DNA of 64,000 nt from Lojkania enalia (lineage: Eukaryota; Ascomycota; Dothideomycetes; Pleosporales). The first letter of the stretch is position 1, and each line of letters starts with the position of its first letter. The notes beneath the pieces were generated by a model. The model did no database searches, was not told the origin of the DNA, and saw nothing but the letters and a program-made list of their open reading frames with translations. The translations under genes and the position numbers were made by a program. The DNA lies in contig ML986721.1 of NCBI GenBank assembly GCA_010094045.1, positions 34,231 through 98,230 on the forward strand, read 5' to 3'. Below are positions 26,327-38,763 of this stretch, one piece after another.

Positions 26327-27060
26327 AACATTCGCATCTCAAGTGTTACCGTGGGTATCCCGAAACTTATGTGCAATATAGGAGTTTCCAAAAGAATCGA
26401 CAAGTGGGTTCTGATATTAAAAGCCAACCAAATATACACTATGTGGTTAGTACCGAAGTTCATTGTTTTCATATTATAAACAAGGCAAATATACTTTAAA
26501 GAACGACTTTGGAAAACCTATAAGCCATTAGAAACCTCAAAAGCTGTGGAACATGAGCGAAATAGACACTAAAAGGAGGACGTGTCTCTGGAAATGGTCT
26601 AGAATCATATTATTGCTGCGAACGAATGAAGTAGAATATGATTAAGATGACAATCCTTTGGAAGTAGGCACGATTCGAGGTATATTATTCTAAGCTCTTC
26701 GCTGCAAATGAAAAGGTATTCTAAGATCAACATAAAAGATGTCGCGGATCAGGCAACATTAATTGCTGAGGCAAATATTGAAGTATTGAAGGAGGGTAAG
26801 TGGCCTGCCTGGCCAGAGGCTAGTAGTGGCGAGACTATATAGGCCTGAAAACAGACCATATATAATAGAATAGTAGAAACACGTGACAAAAGATAACAGG
26901 ATTTACAATACGTAGTGCAAGGGGAAGAAAAAAAAGATGCGCGCAGGGAGTAGATGCTTAAATTTCCCTAGCCGATATATAACCAAATATAAATTCTTGT
27001 GCTATTAATAAGTAGTAAATATCTAGTCTAGAAATATAAGACTTGGTAAAAAAGGATCTG
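26327..27060. other. Transition zone between gene-like DNA and the AT-rich transposon nest
   Basis: Composition shifts here from ordinary to AT-rich. A short + frame near 26,730-26,850 is open for about 40 codons (it includes KDVADQATLIAEANIEVLKE) and is followed by several stops; I do not recognise it. The left end of the first Fot1-like element starts at 27,061. Confidence 0.5.
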
Positions 27061-28277
27061 ACGTAGTTTACAAGCGAGCTGTCAGTACAAGCAAGCTGTC
27101 ACCTACCAAACTTTTGACGGCCTACCCAAATCAACGCGTAATAGCTTAATACAGTAATATACAATCAACCTATAAAGAATTACAAATCATCCTTGCAATC
27201 TTAGCTATTAATTAAGGTTAAGTTTCAACCGAGAATAGTACTGTAACAACTTTTTACTGCTCTTAAAGTACTCTCCGCCTTTAATATACTGGAATAGCTA
27301 TGTAACGCAATTATAAGCCGAATTTAAAGAAGCTTATAAAGACTAAAGAGGAGGTACTTATTAGCTATATCTTTAATTAGAATTTATAAGGATTTCCACT
27401 TATAATTAATAGTATATAGGTTATAGTAAATAGACTATTAGTTAAATATAGTACTAGCTATATTAGTATCTACTAGCTTTAAAACTTTATATATTATACT
27501 AAGTATCTTAAAATATAATTAAACTATTCTTATAATTAGTAGTAAGCCCTATATAAAAATCTAATAATTATAGGCGTATAGTTCTAGCTTTTATAGGGTA
27601 TAAAGGGGAAGTATAGAATTTAGAATAAGGATACCTATAATTTTAATAAGATAGGCTTTATTATAGGCTAAATATTAGCTTAGCTAGTTATTATAGGGTT
27701 AGAGAATTATTATATAAAGGCTATCTAGTCGAGCGATTATAAATAGACTATAATAATCCTAGTAATTAATATAATTAGCTAGATAATTCTATTACTTATT
27801 ATCTTTAAAAGTGTTTACTACCTATCTTATTAATATAAGAATAATAGATTATTAAATAATTATAGCTAGTAATAATAGTTAGATAAATAATAAGATTAAT
27901 ATTACCTAGCTTAAATACTTTAATTAGTATATAAAGAGCTGTACGATAGATACCTATTAATTACTAGTTATTAATAGTTATAATAGCTACGTTTCACTTA
28001 AGTTTTAAAAGATCTATAAGAAGAAGAAGATTATCTATCTCTATATATCGCTATATTCGTTGTATCTACTATAACTACTTAATATAGGCTACTTTTTACT
28101 ATTAAAGTATATATATAGTACTAAGATCTTAGTTTTAGTATATAATTATATTAACTATATTAATAAAACTACCTTTTTCTAGCCTTTAAAGTAGTTTATA
28201 ATTAATTAATTATAGAGGCTAATATCTATATAAACTTTCGAGGCGCTAGAATTATACTATATAATTTAAAAGCGGTA

Positions 28278-30149
28278 ACGTACAGTATAAGTAAGCTGAT
28301 TACCCAAGTAAGCTGATCATAATGCTAAGACCACACTAAAATCGCGACTACTTTTCGCAAAATATTATACTTTCTTGCATTCTATCGTACTATATAGTAT
28401 AGTAGCCTATTCTTCTATATCTATAGCATCATTTTTACACGTCCGCGAGTTATGCCTAGCCTTACTGTACTACCTATAGTACCTTTAAGTCGGCTGGTCT
28501 CTATTAACGCGCGCCTTCTTCCTACTCTTCTTTCTATTAGTATAAGCGCTAAAATCTTTTAGAGCAGTTAATTAAGCGCCTTCTTCAATTGTTAGGTTAC
28601 CTTCCTTTTATATACGCTTTCTTTTATATAATCGACATTGTGTAGCAGCTTTATTAACTATTTAAAGCTTAGTAACCTAAGCGCGTAATAGTACATTTTT
28701 ATATATTATATACGCAGCACCCTTTATAAACTGTTTAAACGCTTCTACTATTAAAGTAGGCGAGCTATCTAGGTACTTTTAAACTCTTAATTAAACGTAC
28801 GCAGATTAAGACCTAAATTTAATAGAATTACTTAGTATTTTTAACTCCTAAGGAGTATTTTTAACTGTAGAGGGTATTAGTATATATAGTTAAACTTTAA
28901 GCTTTAATAGTACTATATCTAAGTTAAATAGAACTAGGCTAGCGCCTTAAAAGCTACTTAGAATATTACTCTTTATAATTGCTGTATTAAAAGCTACTTT
29001 AAAGTAGGGTAAGAATTTGATTTTTATAATATAGTTAATATAACCGTATATTAGCTACTTAACTTAGCACCTATACGCAGTCTTTAAAGGTAAGAAATAA
29101 CCTATATCTAGTAGCTATAGTAGATATAATAAATATAAAGGTATATAGAGAGTAATAATATTTTTTTCCTTATAGAGCTGCCTAAATTTAAGTAAGTCGT
29201 AGCTCTTATAGCTGTTAAGAATTAATAATTAATATATACTAATAGTACGATCCTTTATATACGCGTTAAAGTACTTTAACTACTTAATACTAATATTATT
29301 TATCGTCTAGCCGTTATTAGTAACCTGTATAGCCTAGGTTAGTAGAATATTATCTTCTTTATACTATATAGAGAGGTGGTAAGTACTTATAAAGATAATA
29401 AAAGGTAGTATTATCTATCCTATCGCGTTAATACCTTAGATAACTATAGTCTACTCGCGATTATCTGGCTGGAGCTGCTTTAGTCGATTCTGTCTCTTAG
29501 AGCTAGTAACTACTACTCTTATTAATATCACGCTTATTATAAAGCCTAATTTATTAAAGTTGTATATATCTTCGTTAATAATACTATACTTAGCCTTTAT
29601 ATTCTATATAAGGTAGAACTAGCCTTCTATAACCTTAGGATCCTTATATTTAGCTCTTAAATAGTCGTACTTTTAATTAAATTTAACCTTAAGCTTAGGC
29701 ATACGTTTAATAAAGTTCTCTACCTAGTTCTTTCTAATCTAGCTAGTAGAGCGTATAGCTAGCAGTAAATTAGCTATATTTTAAACAGCAGCAAGCTGTA
29801 GTAGAAATCCTCTTATATCTAGATCTAGTATATACTAAACAATTACCCACTCTTTAGTCTTACTAAGCTTTATTAAATTAGGCCGGCAATCGCATTATAG
29901 AGCTGTTTCTTACCTTTATATACTAAATATACTTTGGGAGATATTATAGATTAATATAATGCGACGTATAGTTAGTATTACGTCTTATTAAAGAGCTTAA
30001 AGTATAAGCTATATTCTAGCTTCTTTCTAAATTAATTCTGCAGTTGTTAATTATAGTATAATATTATAAAGTATAATTATCGCGATTTTAGTAGAGTCTT
30101 AATATTATAATCAGCTCGCTTAGGTGATTAGCTTACTTATACTATATGT
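28278..30149 (-). mobile_element. Fot1/Pogo-type DNA transposon F2 (1,872 bp), inserted in F1
   Basis: Inverted ends of about 93 bp (28,278-28,370 and 30,056-30,149) start ACGTAC and ACATAT respectively and match except for C/T and G/A changes. The target TA is duplicated (28,276-28,277 and 30,150-30,151). Removing the element rejoins the F1 transposase frame (KAV before, LLKF after). The 1,872-bp length is close to that of Fot1-type elements. Within the ends are two CAAG[CT][AG]AGCTGAT-type subterminal repeats similar to those of F1, so the two belong to related families. Confidence 0.92.
28400..29990 (-). pseudogene. Fot1/Pogo transposase of F2, decayed
   Basis: On the - strand, a YNFNKLGFIISVI motif (about 29,530-29,570) marks the first catalytic region. 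A degenerate ILDSYKSH-type block, a VAFxGASLVLFNLD block and a C-terminal basic stretch (KKSRKKARV near 28,510) follow. The order and spacing match Fot1-type transposases. Stops are almost all TAA/TAG. The first catalytic D is N here too, which a G-to-A change would explain. Confidence 0.85.
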
Positions 30150-30770
30150 TACTATTAAAGTTTAATACTAAACTATATATACTAATACTATTTATACTAG
30201 AGACTACCCTTTAGAAGGCTAAAATACCTAGTAATATATATAAACTAGAGGCTTATTAATAATAATTTATAATAGAATTAAGTAAAATTAAAACTTATTA
30301 CTTATATTAATTATTATAGCCTTTAATTAGCTTTAAAAGAGTACTATAATAATAATATATTCGATTATACTAATAGCTAATCGAATTAAGAGCCTTAAGT
30401 AAATAAATAAGATAGTAATAAAGTAGAAATAATAGAAAAGAAAGCGATTATAGAAGTAGAAGATTCTAATAAAAGCTATAGATAAAGATATAATTAATTA
30501 AAATAATGTTAAAGAGTAGATTAATAAGAAAATTTATAATTAGTATACCTAGCTATAAGAAAGTAACTAGCCTTAATAGAGCTATAGATACTATAAATAG
30601 TCTAGCTATAATATTTAAACGTACTAAATTAATAGTATATATATTAAATAATCTAATAAACTATTACTTTCTATAGTATATATATATATAGTTAATAGTT
30701 ATTATAATTAAATCGTTCGAATCTTAATAGAGTAATAGCTTACTTATATTTAGGCTGGTAGATAGATATA

Positions 30771-30813
30771 GGTTGGGTTAGAGTTAGGGTCTTATATAAG
30801 TAGGGTAGGGTTA
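30771..30813. repeat. G-rich patch with TTAGGG-like units
   Basis: The + strand holds GGGTTAGAGTTAGGG and, after a gap, AGTAGGGTAGGGTTA. These resemble fungal telomere repeats (TTAGGG) in degenerate form. The patch lies directly left of the third Fot1-like element. It is short and may be coincidence. Confidence 0.35.
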
Positions 30814-31927
30814 ATATAGATTATAGGCTAATAGGATATATATATAAGCGGGATAGTTTTACTATATATATTACCGTCTATTATTTTAGAGTATCTATTA
30901 ACGATGCTAACTACTAGTTAGAAAGAACTTAAAAATAGAACTTCTTTAACTCTTAAAGTTTTGAATTTAAAGCAATTTCGAAGTCTTTATAAGGTAGTAG
31001 TTATATATAATATCCCTAAGTCTTATCTATATTAATATATATATAATATCTGTTTACAATGTATTATATAACTAATAACTTTAAAACTTACTTATATAGA
31101 AGAAACTGTTCTTATTTAATATATTCTTAACCTTAAGGTATAAGGCTTCCCGGCCCAGCTATCTATCGTACGTAAAACGGCTAATCTTCTACTTATAAGC
31201 TGTAGGATCGACCTAACTCCTACTATCGGTGTTAATTAGCTTTCGACCTTTATTAAACGCTGCTTAAAGCTTCGTACGGTATATATATATAAATATAACT
31301 ATCAGTAAAAGTAATGCGAAGATTAAGGTCTTATCTAAAGCTGGTTCAACCTTATATAAAATATAATCGCGAAGTATAGTATCTTTAAAAACAATATCTA
31401 TAATTTTAATAAGATAGGCTTCTAAATAGGCGTAATTTTAATAGCAAAAGTTGTTACAAAGACTAAAAAAAGATAGTAAGGTTGTATAAAGGTTATATAG
31501 CTAGGTAATCGTAAGTAGGTAATAGTTATTAATAGTATTAACGCGATTAACTAGGTCTTACTAGTACTTATAATATTTAAAGTAAAGTAGTATTAAGAAT
31601 CTTAGTATAAAATTACTATAGACGTCGGTATACTATAAACCTAGGCTATTTATATAAGTGAAAAGGGCTGGACAAATAATAAGATTAGTTTTAAATAGAT
31701 TTAATACTTTAATAGCATAACTGCAGCTTATATAAAGAGTTAATATTACCTCTTAATTATAGACGGCTATAGCAGCTATTATACGGCACGGTTTAAAGAC
31801 TTTTACAAATAGAATAGGATTATTATATTCTATATGCTAGCGTACTTATCTTATCTACTATAGCTACTTAATATAGTCTATTTTAGCCTGTTAAAACGCG
31901 TATATAGTATATAAGTCGAAGGCTAGG

Positions 31928-32294
31928 TGTTACGGACATCTCTATAAGAACCCCCGCACTAGACCTAATTAAGATCTAGAACTCTATATAGCTAGAAGAA
32001 TAAGACTAATATAAGATACGTAATATACTTAATAGCTTAGTTAACTAAATAACTAAGTGTACTTAGTTGCTTAGTTAACTGAGTGACTAAGTAAGAAGAA
32101 ATAATAAGGGAACTAAATTATATTTAACGATCTTACGACTCTAATCTTTATAACTCTTTATAGTTAACTTAAATATCCTTCGCACACTCTACTTATATAC
32201 TTCTATTATAAACTTATAAGAATAATCTCTCGCAGTATATAATTACTCTTAGTTATTATTCTACTCTATACCTAGCTAATTAGAGGCAGTTATA
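31928..32294 (+). repeat. 5' LTR of chromovirus C
   Basis: 367 bp. It starts TGTTACGG and ends GGCAGTTATA, where the usual terminal CA has become TA. It is longer than the 3' LTR because of extra TTAACTAA/ACTAAGT-type tandem units at about 32,038-32,090. Confidence 0.9.
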
Positions 32295-32299
32295 CTTTA

Positions 32300-35200
32300 A
32301 CTACCCTTATAAAGCTAGAAGAAGTAAGACTAGTCAGACTACCCTAGTTATAAGGAAAGAGATACCTTTAGTAAGTAACATAGGAAACTTACGCAAGTAG
32401 AATGTTAGGATTAACTAGTAAAGCTACCTTATTAGAGGTAGGTATAACGACTATATTTATAAGAATGTAAAACGAATTAGCGTAATAATAGAAACAGCTA
32501 GTTCTAGTAGATAAATAGATAAGAAGCCTAAAGAAGACTTAGGATAGCCTTCTCGAAAGTCTTAAAGGAATATAAGGAATAGTTAATAATAAATAAGGGA
32601 TAGGACTAGCGGGAATTATCTAAAAACTTAAACAAGTTGAAAGAGTACTATTAATAATATATTACTAACGACGAATTAAACTAGTACTACTTAATAAGTT
32701 TAACGGAACCAGGTCTAAGCTTAAAAGATTCCTAGTAGTAGTAAGGATCTATATTAATGCTAACCTCGATATTATTTAATATAAAAACGAGAAAGTACTA
32801 TTTATAGGAGTATACTTAACAGGTAAACTACTTGACTGGTTCTAGTCCTTTCTAATAGATTTTAAAAACCACGCAGAAGAATACTAGAAGAGCGAAACTA
32901 AGGTAATATTTATAAGCCTAGTATACTTCTAATAGAAACTTAAACTAGTATTTAGAAATATTAACGAAGTATAAGTAGTAGAAGATAGACTCTACAACCT
33001 AGTTTAACTGGGATCTATTACCTTATATATATCGAGCTTTTAACAGCTCTTAAACAAAGTTATATAGAATAACTATAGTATAATAGTAAAGTTCTATAGA
33101 GGATTAAAAATAGAAATAAGAAGAGTAATAATATATATAGAGTAACCGCGGGATCTAGCGTCATATTTCCAACTAGTAAAGAGAATCGACGACGAACTAT
33201 ACTAGTTTAAAAATAAGGAAAGATAAGTATACTACTAAAGAGTACGCTTCTTAGTAAAAGCTATCGACGCAGGCGGACCTATAGATCTAAGCGCTACTAG
33301 AGAAAAGAAGCCTAAGTTATAGGCGACTTAGGAAAAGAAGACTTAAAAGAAAAATATTAAGTATTATAACTGTCAGAAATTAAGATATATAGTAAAGGAA
33401 TGTCGAAGTAAAAAGAAAGAAAGAAGAAACCGGCCTACGGAAGATAAACCGCAGGAAGTAGGTAAAGAAAAACTAGCCGCAACTATAGAATATAGAACCC
33501 TATATTAGTCCTTCTATAGTAAAGACAAGTGTTAAATATATTAACAACTTAAAGAAGCTATAGGATATTAGCCTTAGAAGAAAATATAACTTACAGTAAC
33601 ACAGGAATATATAAAAAGATAGCTAGAAGAAGTTTAGAAAGAATTAAATAAGGACGAAAAAATAAACACCCTATTATAAATAGAAGAAGCTACTACTAGA
33701 ATACTAATACCTAAACTAGTATCTAAAGCATATTCTATATACTAATAAGGAATAATCGAGTACGAATAGAGAATACCGGCTCTTATAGCTACTCCATAGG
33801 AAGAACTACCTATAAAATTCCACGATAAGAACAGACTAGAATAAGATATTATCAGCGTTTACGAAGAATAGTAAAACACCTACCCCAGGAAAATCCGCTT
33901 CTTATACTTCTAAAAATAGATAGAAACTACGAAAGTAATAGAAGAGTACCTTAATATAATAGATTGGGATAAAGTTGCGTATATAGTATAGAAAGCAGTA
34001 GCCTTCTTACAAAATAAGGTACTAGTAAAATACTAGATACTAAAAGTATCACGATATAAATAAGAATGGGATTATTAGATTAGAGAAGATAATAACTCCT
34101 ATATAAACCAATACTACCTAGTATATTTTAAGATAGTATAGATATTATGTATTAAACAATAGTATAAGGCCTACTAAGGAAGAAAGGAAAATATAGGTAT
34201 ATAGTTAAGATAACTAAACGAAAATAAAGTACTAGAAAATCTTATAAAGTAAGAAATTATAATAGGATAAAAAGTTACTAAATAAACCTAAAACTATATA
34301 GTACTTAAACCTAGACCTCTACTACCTAAAGTATATACTAGAGGAAGGCTATAGTATAAATACCTAGAACGGAAATGTCCGAAATATATATCTATAAAAG
34401 AAGTAATAATCTACTAGCCTAAGATAACTTAGTTATATAGAAATATAAGAGAATACTACCTTACGATACCTGGATAGTACTACAGCTATAAAGTATATAT
34501 ACTTATTAATAGTAGAGTAACAAAAAATTTTATAGCTAGTAACTATATTATTAGAAAAGGAATACTTATAATATAACTAGAACGACCTTATATAATTTAA
34601 ACTATAGAAGGGAAAGATTTCTAGAAGAAAGTTATATATACTATAGAACTAGAAGAGTTCGAAATTCTAGGAACAACCTGATAAGGACAAATATTCTAAA
34701 TTATAGAGATTACTGACTATAATATTATCCTAGGAATCTTATAGTTAAGAGAAGAAAACTCTTAGATAAATTAGTAAACGGGACGAATTATCCTTAAAAA
34801 CTCTAGTTAACTAATTAAGGAATAACTCGCTGTAATAGTAAAAGAAGTAATAAAAGAATTATTCCTAATAGAAAACGTATTATATAGCGTACCTAAAGAA
34901 TACTAATATTTAATAAAACAACTCTAAGAACTACTATAATACCTACCTAAATATAGAGAATACAATTATAAAATTAAACTATAACTAGAAAAAGAACCTA
35001 GATATAAACTAATATACAGCCTAATACTAAGGGAAATAGAGGCTCTAGAATAATATATAGACGAACACCTAAAAAAAGGAATAATTAGAGAATTAAACTT
35101 ACTTATAGCATACCCTATACTCTTTATAGATAAGAAAGGAATAACTAACCTATAAATATATATTAATTATCGCACCCTTAATAATATTATAATTAAGGAT

Positions 35201-37780
35201 TAATATCTTTTACTACTTATTCGTAATTTAAGAAACTAATTAAAAGAAGCTACTATCTTTATAAAATTAGACATCTAGAACGCGTACTATTAAATCCGTA
35301 TTAAAGAAGGAGACGAATAGAAAATAGTATTTAGAATAAAAAGGGGACTCTTTAAATATCTAGTTATACTATTTAGACTTACTAATACGCTAGCTACTTT
35401 CCAAAAATAAATTAATAAGGTACTAAGACTATACCTTAGACGATTCTATATAGTCTATTTAGACAACATTCTCGTATACTTAAAAATAAAGTAAAAATAT
35501 AAGAAATATATTAAACAAGTATTATGCGCATTATAAGTAGTAAAACTATACCTTAAAGTAAGAAAATGTAAATTTTATACTATACAAATAGACTACTTAA
35601 AATTTATTATTAAACTAAAATAACTATAAATAGACTTAAATAAATTAGTAGTAATTAGAGACTAGCTAACCCTAAAGTTAGTTAAAGATGTCTAATTCTT
35701 TATAGGATTTTACAACTTCTATCGAACCTTTATCAATAATTAGAGTAATATAACTACACCCCTAACTTAACTATTAAAGAAAGATATTACCTTTATATAG
35801 GGAAACGAATAAGAAAAAGCCTTCTAAGAAGTTAAGAAACAATTTTAGTAAGAATTAGTACTGAAACTCTATAACCCAGAAAAGAAAGCTCTTATAGAAA
35901 CTAACGTATTAGGAATAAGAATAGCTAGAATCCTTATATAAATCTATAATAGAAAATAATACCTAGTAGTATACTATTTATAAAAACTTATACTAGTAGA
36001 GATAAATTATAATATATATAACTAAGAACTTCTAACTATTATAACATGTTTTAAAGAATGGCGTGTATACCTATAAGGAGTAAAATAGTAAACCGAAGTC
36101 TATTACGATTATAAGAACCTTACTACCTTCCTTACTACTAAAACTCTTACCCCTAGACAAGTTAAATAGTTATAAGAACTAGCTATATTCGACTTTAAAA
36201 TCATCTATATTAGCGGAAAATAGAACTAAAGAGTAGACGTACTAAATAGACCACCGGGATACGAGTAAGAAAAAGGAACTATAGTTATACTACTAAGAAG
36301 ATAATAAAACGGAAATATAATATATAATTACCTACAATTCGCAGTAATAACTATTACTAAAGAAATAAGCTGGATAATACTAATTAGATTAGTAATAGAC
36401 AGGATACCCAAAAAACCCTAAGAATAAGAACTAGAATAGATAGATAAACTACTATACGTCTACGGTCGAATTTATATACTAGCTAAAGTTAGAAAAGAAT
36501 TTATTAGGCAATTCTATAAAGCCTCTACCTATAGATACTAAGAAATAGAGAAAACACTAGAACAAATCCTTAGAGGATTCTACTTTCCTAAAATAAGAGA
36601 ATAGATAAAGAATATATTATAGAAATATATAGATTACTAATAGAATAAATCTAATAGATATATATCCTATAAACTATTATAAAACCTAAAAATGCTAACT
36701 AAGCTATAAATAGAAGTTATTATAGACTTTATTATTAAGCTACTAAAGTTAAAAGACTACCCGAAAGGAAAAGTATATAACTTTATTATAATAATTATAG
36801 ATAGACTTATAAAATACACCTACTTTATCCCTTATAATAAAGTGTTATTAGTAGAATAGATTGTAAATATTTTCTTAAAATAGATTGTTGCATAATATAG
36901 AGTACCTTAGAAAATAATTATAGACTAAAATACTAAGTTTACTTTAAAGTTTTAGCAAATAATTATAAACTTACTAGAAATTAAATATAAGATATTTACA
37001 GCATTTTACCTATAAATAGATAGATAGATAGAATAAATAAACTAAATAGTAGAGTAATACTTATAGTACTACCTTAACTATAGATAAAATAATTAGATAA
37101 TACTACTACTAATAGTATAACTCGCGTATAATAGTACTATATATAGTATAACCGGAGTATTACTATTTATAGTAAACTATAGATATAAATTAAAAACGTA
37201 TAATACTCTAATTAAAGTAGTATTATAAACACCCTAAGTATAAGAATAAGTTAAGATTATTTAGTAAACGTAAGACTTACTAAAGAAAGATCTCTAGTTC
37301 TTATAATATACTATAAAGAAATACTATAATAAGAAATATAAACAACCACCTTATTTTAAGAAGAGAGAAAAAGTTTAGCTACTACGATAAAATATTTAAA
37401 GTAAACAACTAAGCAGTAAACTAGACTATATTAAAATTAGACTATATAAAATTAAGAAACAAATATTACCCGTAAACTATTAACTTAAATTACCTATAAC
37501 TATAAAAATCTATCTAACCTTCTATATTATACTTATAGAAAAGGTACCTTAGGACGCTAAACTAGTAGTATATAATATAGACGCGTACGGAGAAGACTAA
37601 GAATAGAAAGTTAAAAAAATAACAAGATATAAAATATAAAATAGTAAATAGTACTATCTAATAAAATAGTTAGAAATAGATAAATACAGGAACTTATAAA
37701 ATAATACCTAGAAACTAGAAGAAAACCTTAGCCCTATAGCGTTATAAGTATATTATAAAATCTAAACTTGTAAAGAAAAT
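32300..37780 (+). pseudogene. gag-pol of chromovirus C, RIP-like decay
   Basis: Landmarks on the + strand are as follows. Gag zinc knuckle at about 33,361-33,410: the residues expected as C-C-H-C read Y-C-Y-C, each change a C:G-to-T:A transition. Protease near 34,505-34,540: the DSGA motif reads NSRV. Reverse transcriptase catalytic motif at about 35,455-35,475: YLDN instead of YLDD. RNase H near 35,995-36,060. Integrase zinc finger at about 36,520-36,660, with its cysteines changed to tyrosines, followed by the core from about 36,715. C-terminal chromodomain at about 37,598-37,780 (YYLIK before a stop, then KLEENLSP). Stops are dense and nearly all TAA or TAG. No frame is usable. Confidence 0.92.
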
Positions 37781-37805
37781 CTAGAGATAAAGTAATAGGA
37801 TTAAA

Positions 37806-38070
37806 TAATATTAGCTGCGTCGCAGGAGGCAACTCTACTTTAGGAAGAAGACCCGCCTCGCAATCTACTTCTTTCTCTTTCTTAAGCTGCTCCCACGCAC
37901 GTTTATAACCCTCTACCTATCTATACTTTACTTGTTCGCGAATCTTCTAAAGATGCTAGATCTTTACGCAAGCCGCCGCTACTTTATTAAGAAGTTGTTC
38001 TAACTCTTTCTAGGCTAGACAAATCTCCTCCTCTAGCTTCGCAACTTCAGCATCCTGCTTTACTACTAAG
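37806..38070 (-). pseudogene. Extra frame antisense to pol in chromovirus C, coiled-coil-like
   Basis: Between the chromodomain and the 3' LTR, the - strand has one continuous frame of about 88 codons interrupted only by four TAGs. Its product is charged and heptad-like, for example DAEVAKLEEEICLA, then KELEQLLNKVAAAC and GYKRAWEQLKKEKEVDC. Base composition here is closer to normal DNA and codons such as CAG and GCG survive, unlike the pol just upstream. I do not recognise the family. It may be an element-borne extra gene read opposite to pol, or a captured host fragment. Confidence 0.6.
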
Positions 38071-38430
38071 AAGAATTAGAAACGAACTAGTATTATAGGA
38101 CTATAATATATAAGTAATCTAAGTATTACGATCCGTATTATATAACGAATATATACTAGTATAAAGGTACTCTAAACAATATAACTTCTTAAGTATCTTC
38201 TTTTTATCTATCTTATAAGTTAATCCCTTATAGGAATACTAGAAATAAAGTATAATTATTTTATCTAAACAGTCTATATAATCGGTATAATAGTATCTAC
38301 TTAGAGTTAAATAATAAAGGGGAGGTATTAGGAATATATATAGTCTCAGCAAAAACAGTATACTAACCCTACTATATACTAGTTTAGAACGGGAAAACTC
38401 TCGGGTTAAGAGCTTAGAGGGGGAAGGTAG

Positions 38431-38763
38431 TATTACGGATATCTCTATAAGAACCCCTATACTAGACCTAATTAAGATTTAGGACTCTATATAGCTAGAA
38501 GAATAAGGCTAATATAAGGTATATAACGCGCTTAGTAGCTTAGTTAACTAAGTAACTGAGTAAGAAGAAATAATAAGGGAACTAAATTATATTTAACGAC
38601 CTTACAATTCTAATCTTTATAGCTCTTTATAGTTAACTTAAATATCCTTCATATACTCTACTTATATACTTCTATTATAAGCCTATAAGAATAATCTCTT
38701 ATAGTATATAATTACTTTTAGTTATTATCCTACCTTATACCTGGCTAATTAGAGGCAGTTATA
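38431..38763 (+). repeat. 3' LTR of chromovirus C
   Basis: 333 bp. It starts TATTACGG (TG changed to TA) and ends GGCAGTTATA. It matches the 5' LTR along its length except for mostly C/T and G/A differences and a shorter tandem block. Confidence 0.9.

Larger units (their letters stand above)
27140..30560 (+). pseudogene. Fot1/Pogo (Tc1-mariner superfamily) transposase of F1, decayed
   Basis: This enzyme would cut and paste the element using a DDE catalytic domain. Visible landmarks on the + strand: an N-terminal helix-turn-helix region (about 27,160-27,450), a YNFNKIGFIIG motif (about 27,635-27,670; the first catalytic D of YNFDE is changed to N), a degenerate ILDGHxSH-type block (about 27,960-28,000), and a FRGARIILYNLKAV block right before F2 (to 28,277). 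The same frame resumes after F2 at 30,150 with LLKFNTKLYIL and runs into a basic, coiled C-terminus. Nearly all breaks are TAA or TAG, as expected when CAA, CAG or TGG mutate under RIP. Confidence 0.85.
27061..30748 (+). mobile_element. Fot1/Pogo-type DNA transposon F1, interrupted by a second copy
   Basis: The left end starts ACGTAGTTTAC and carries two subterminal repeats of the form CAAGC[AG]AGCTGTCA. The matching inner repeat on the right (30,732-30,748) is its reverse complement with only C-to-T and G-to-A changes. The outermost 25 bases expected on the right were not found, so the right end is truncated or rearranged. The element carries a decayed transposase on the + strand, split by the insertion of F2. 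A TA duplication at the left end is not visible (TG precedes it). Confidence 0.8.
31928..38763 (+). mobile_element. Ty3/gypsy chromovirus C, full length with both LTRs
   Basis: The element has direct LTRs at both ends, a purine-rich tract (AGAGGGGGAAGG) before the 3' LTR, and a 5-bp target duplication CTAGG (31,923-31,927 and 38,764-38,768). Internal order is gag, protease, reverse transcriptase, RNase H, integrase, chromodomain, which makes it a chromovirus. It sits inside transposon D, interrupting its transposase. Confidence 0.93.

Noticed and set aside
32038..32100. Independent microsatellite
   Set aside because: The TTAACTAA/ACTAAGT units lie inside the 5' LTR of chromovirus C and explain its extra length relative to the 3' LTR.
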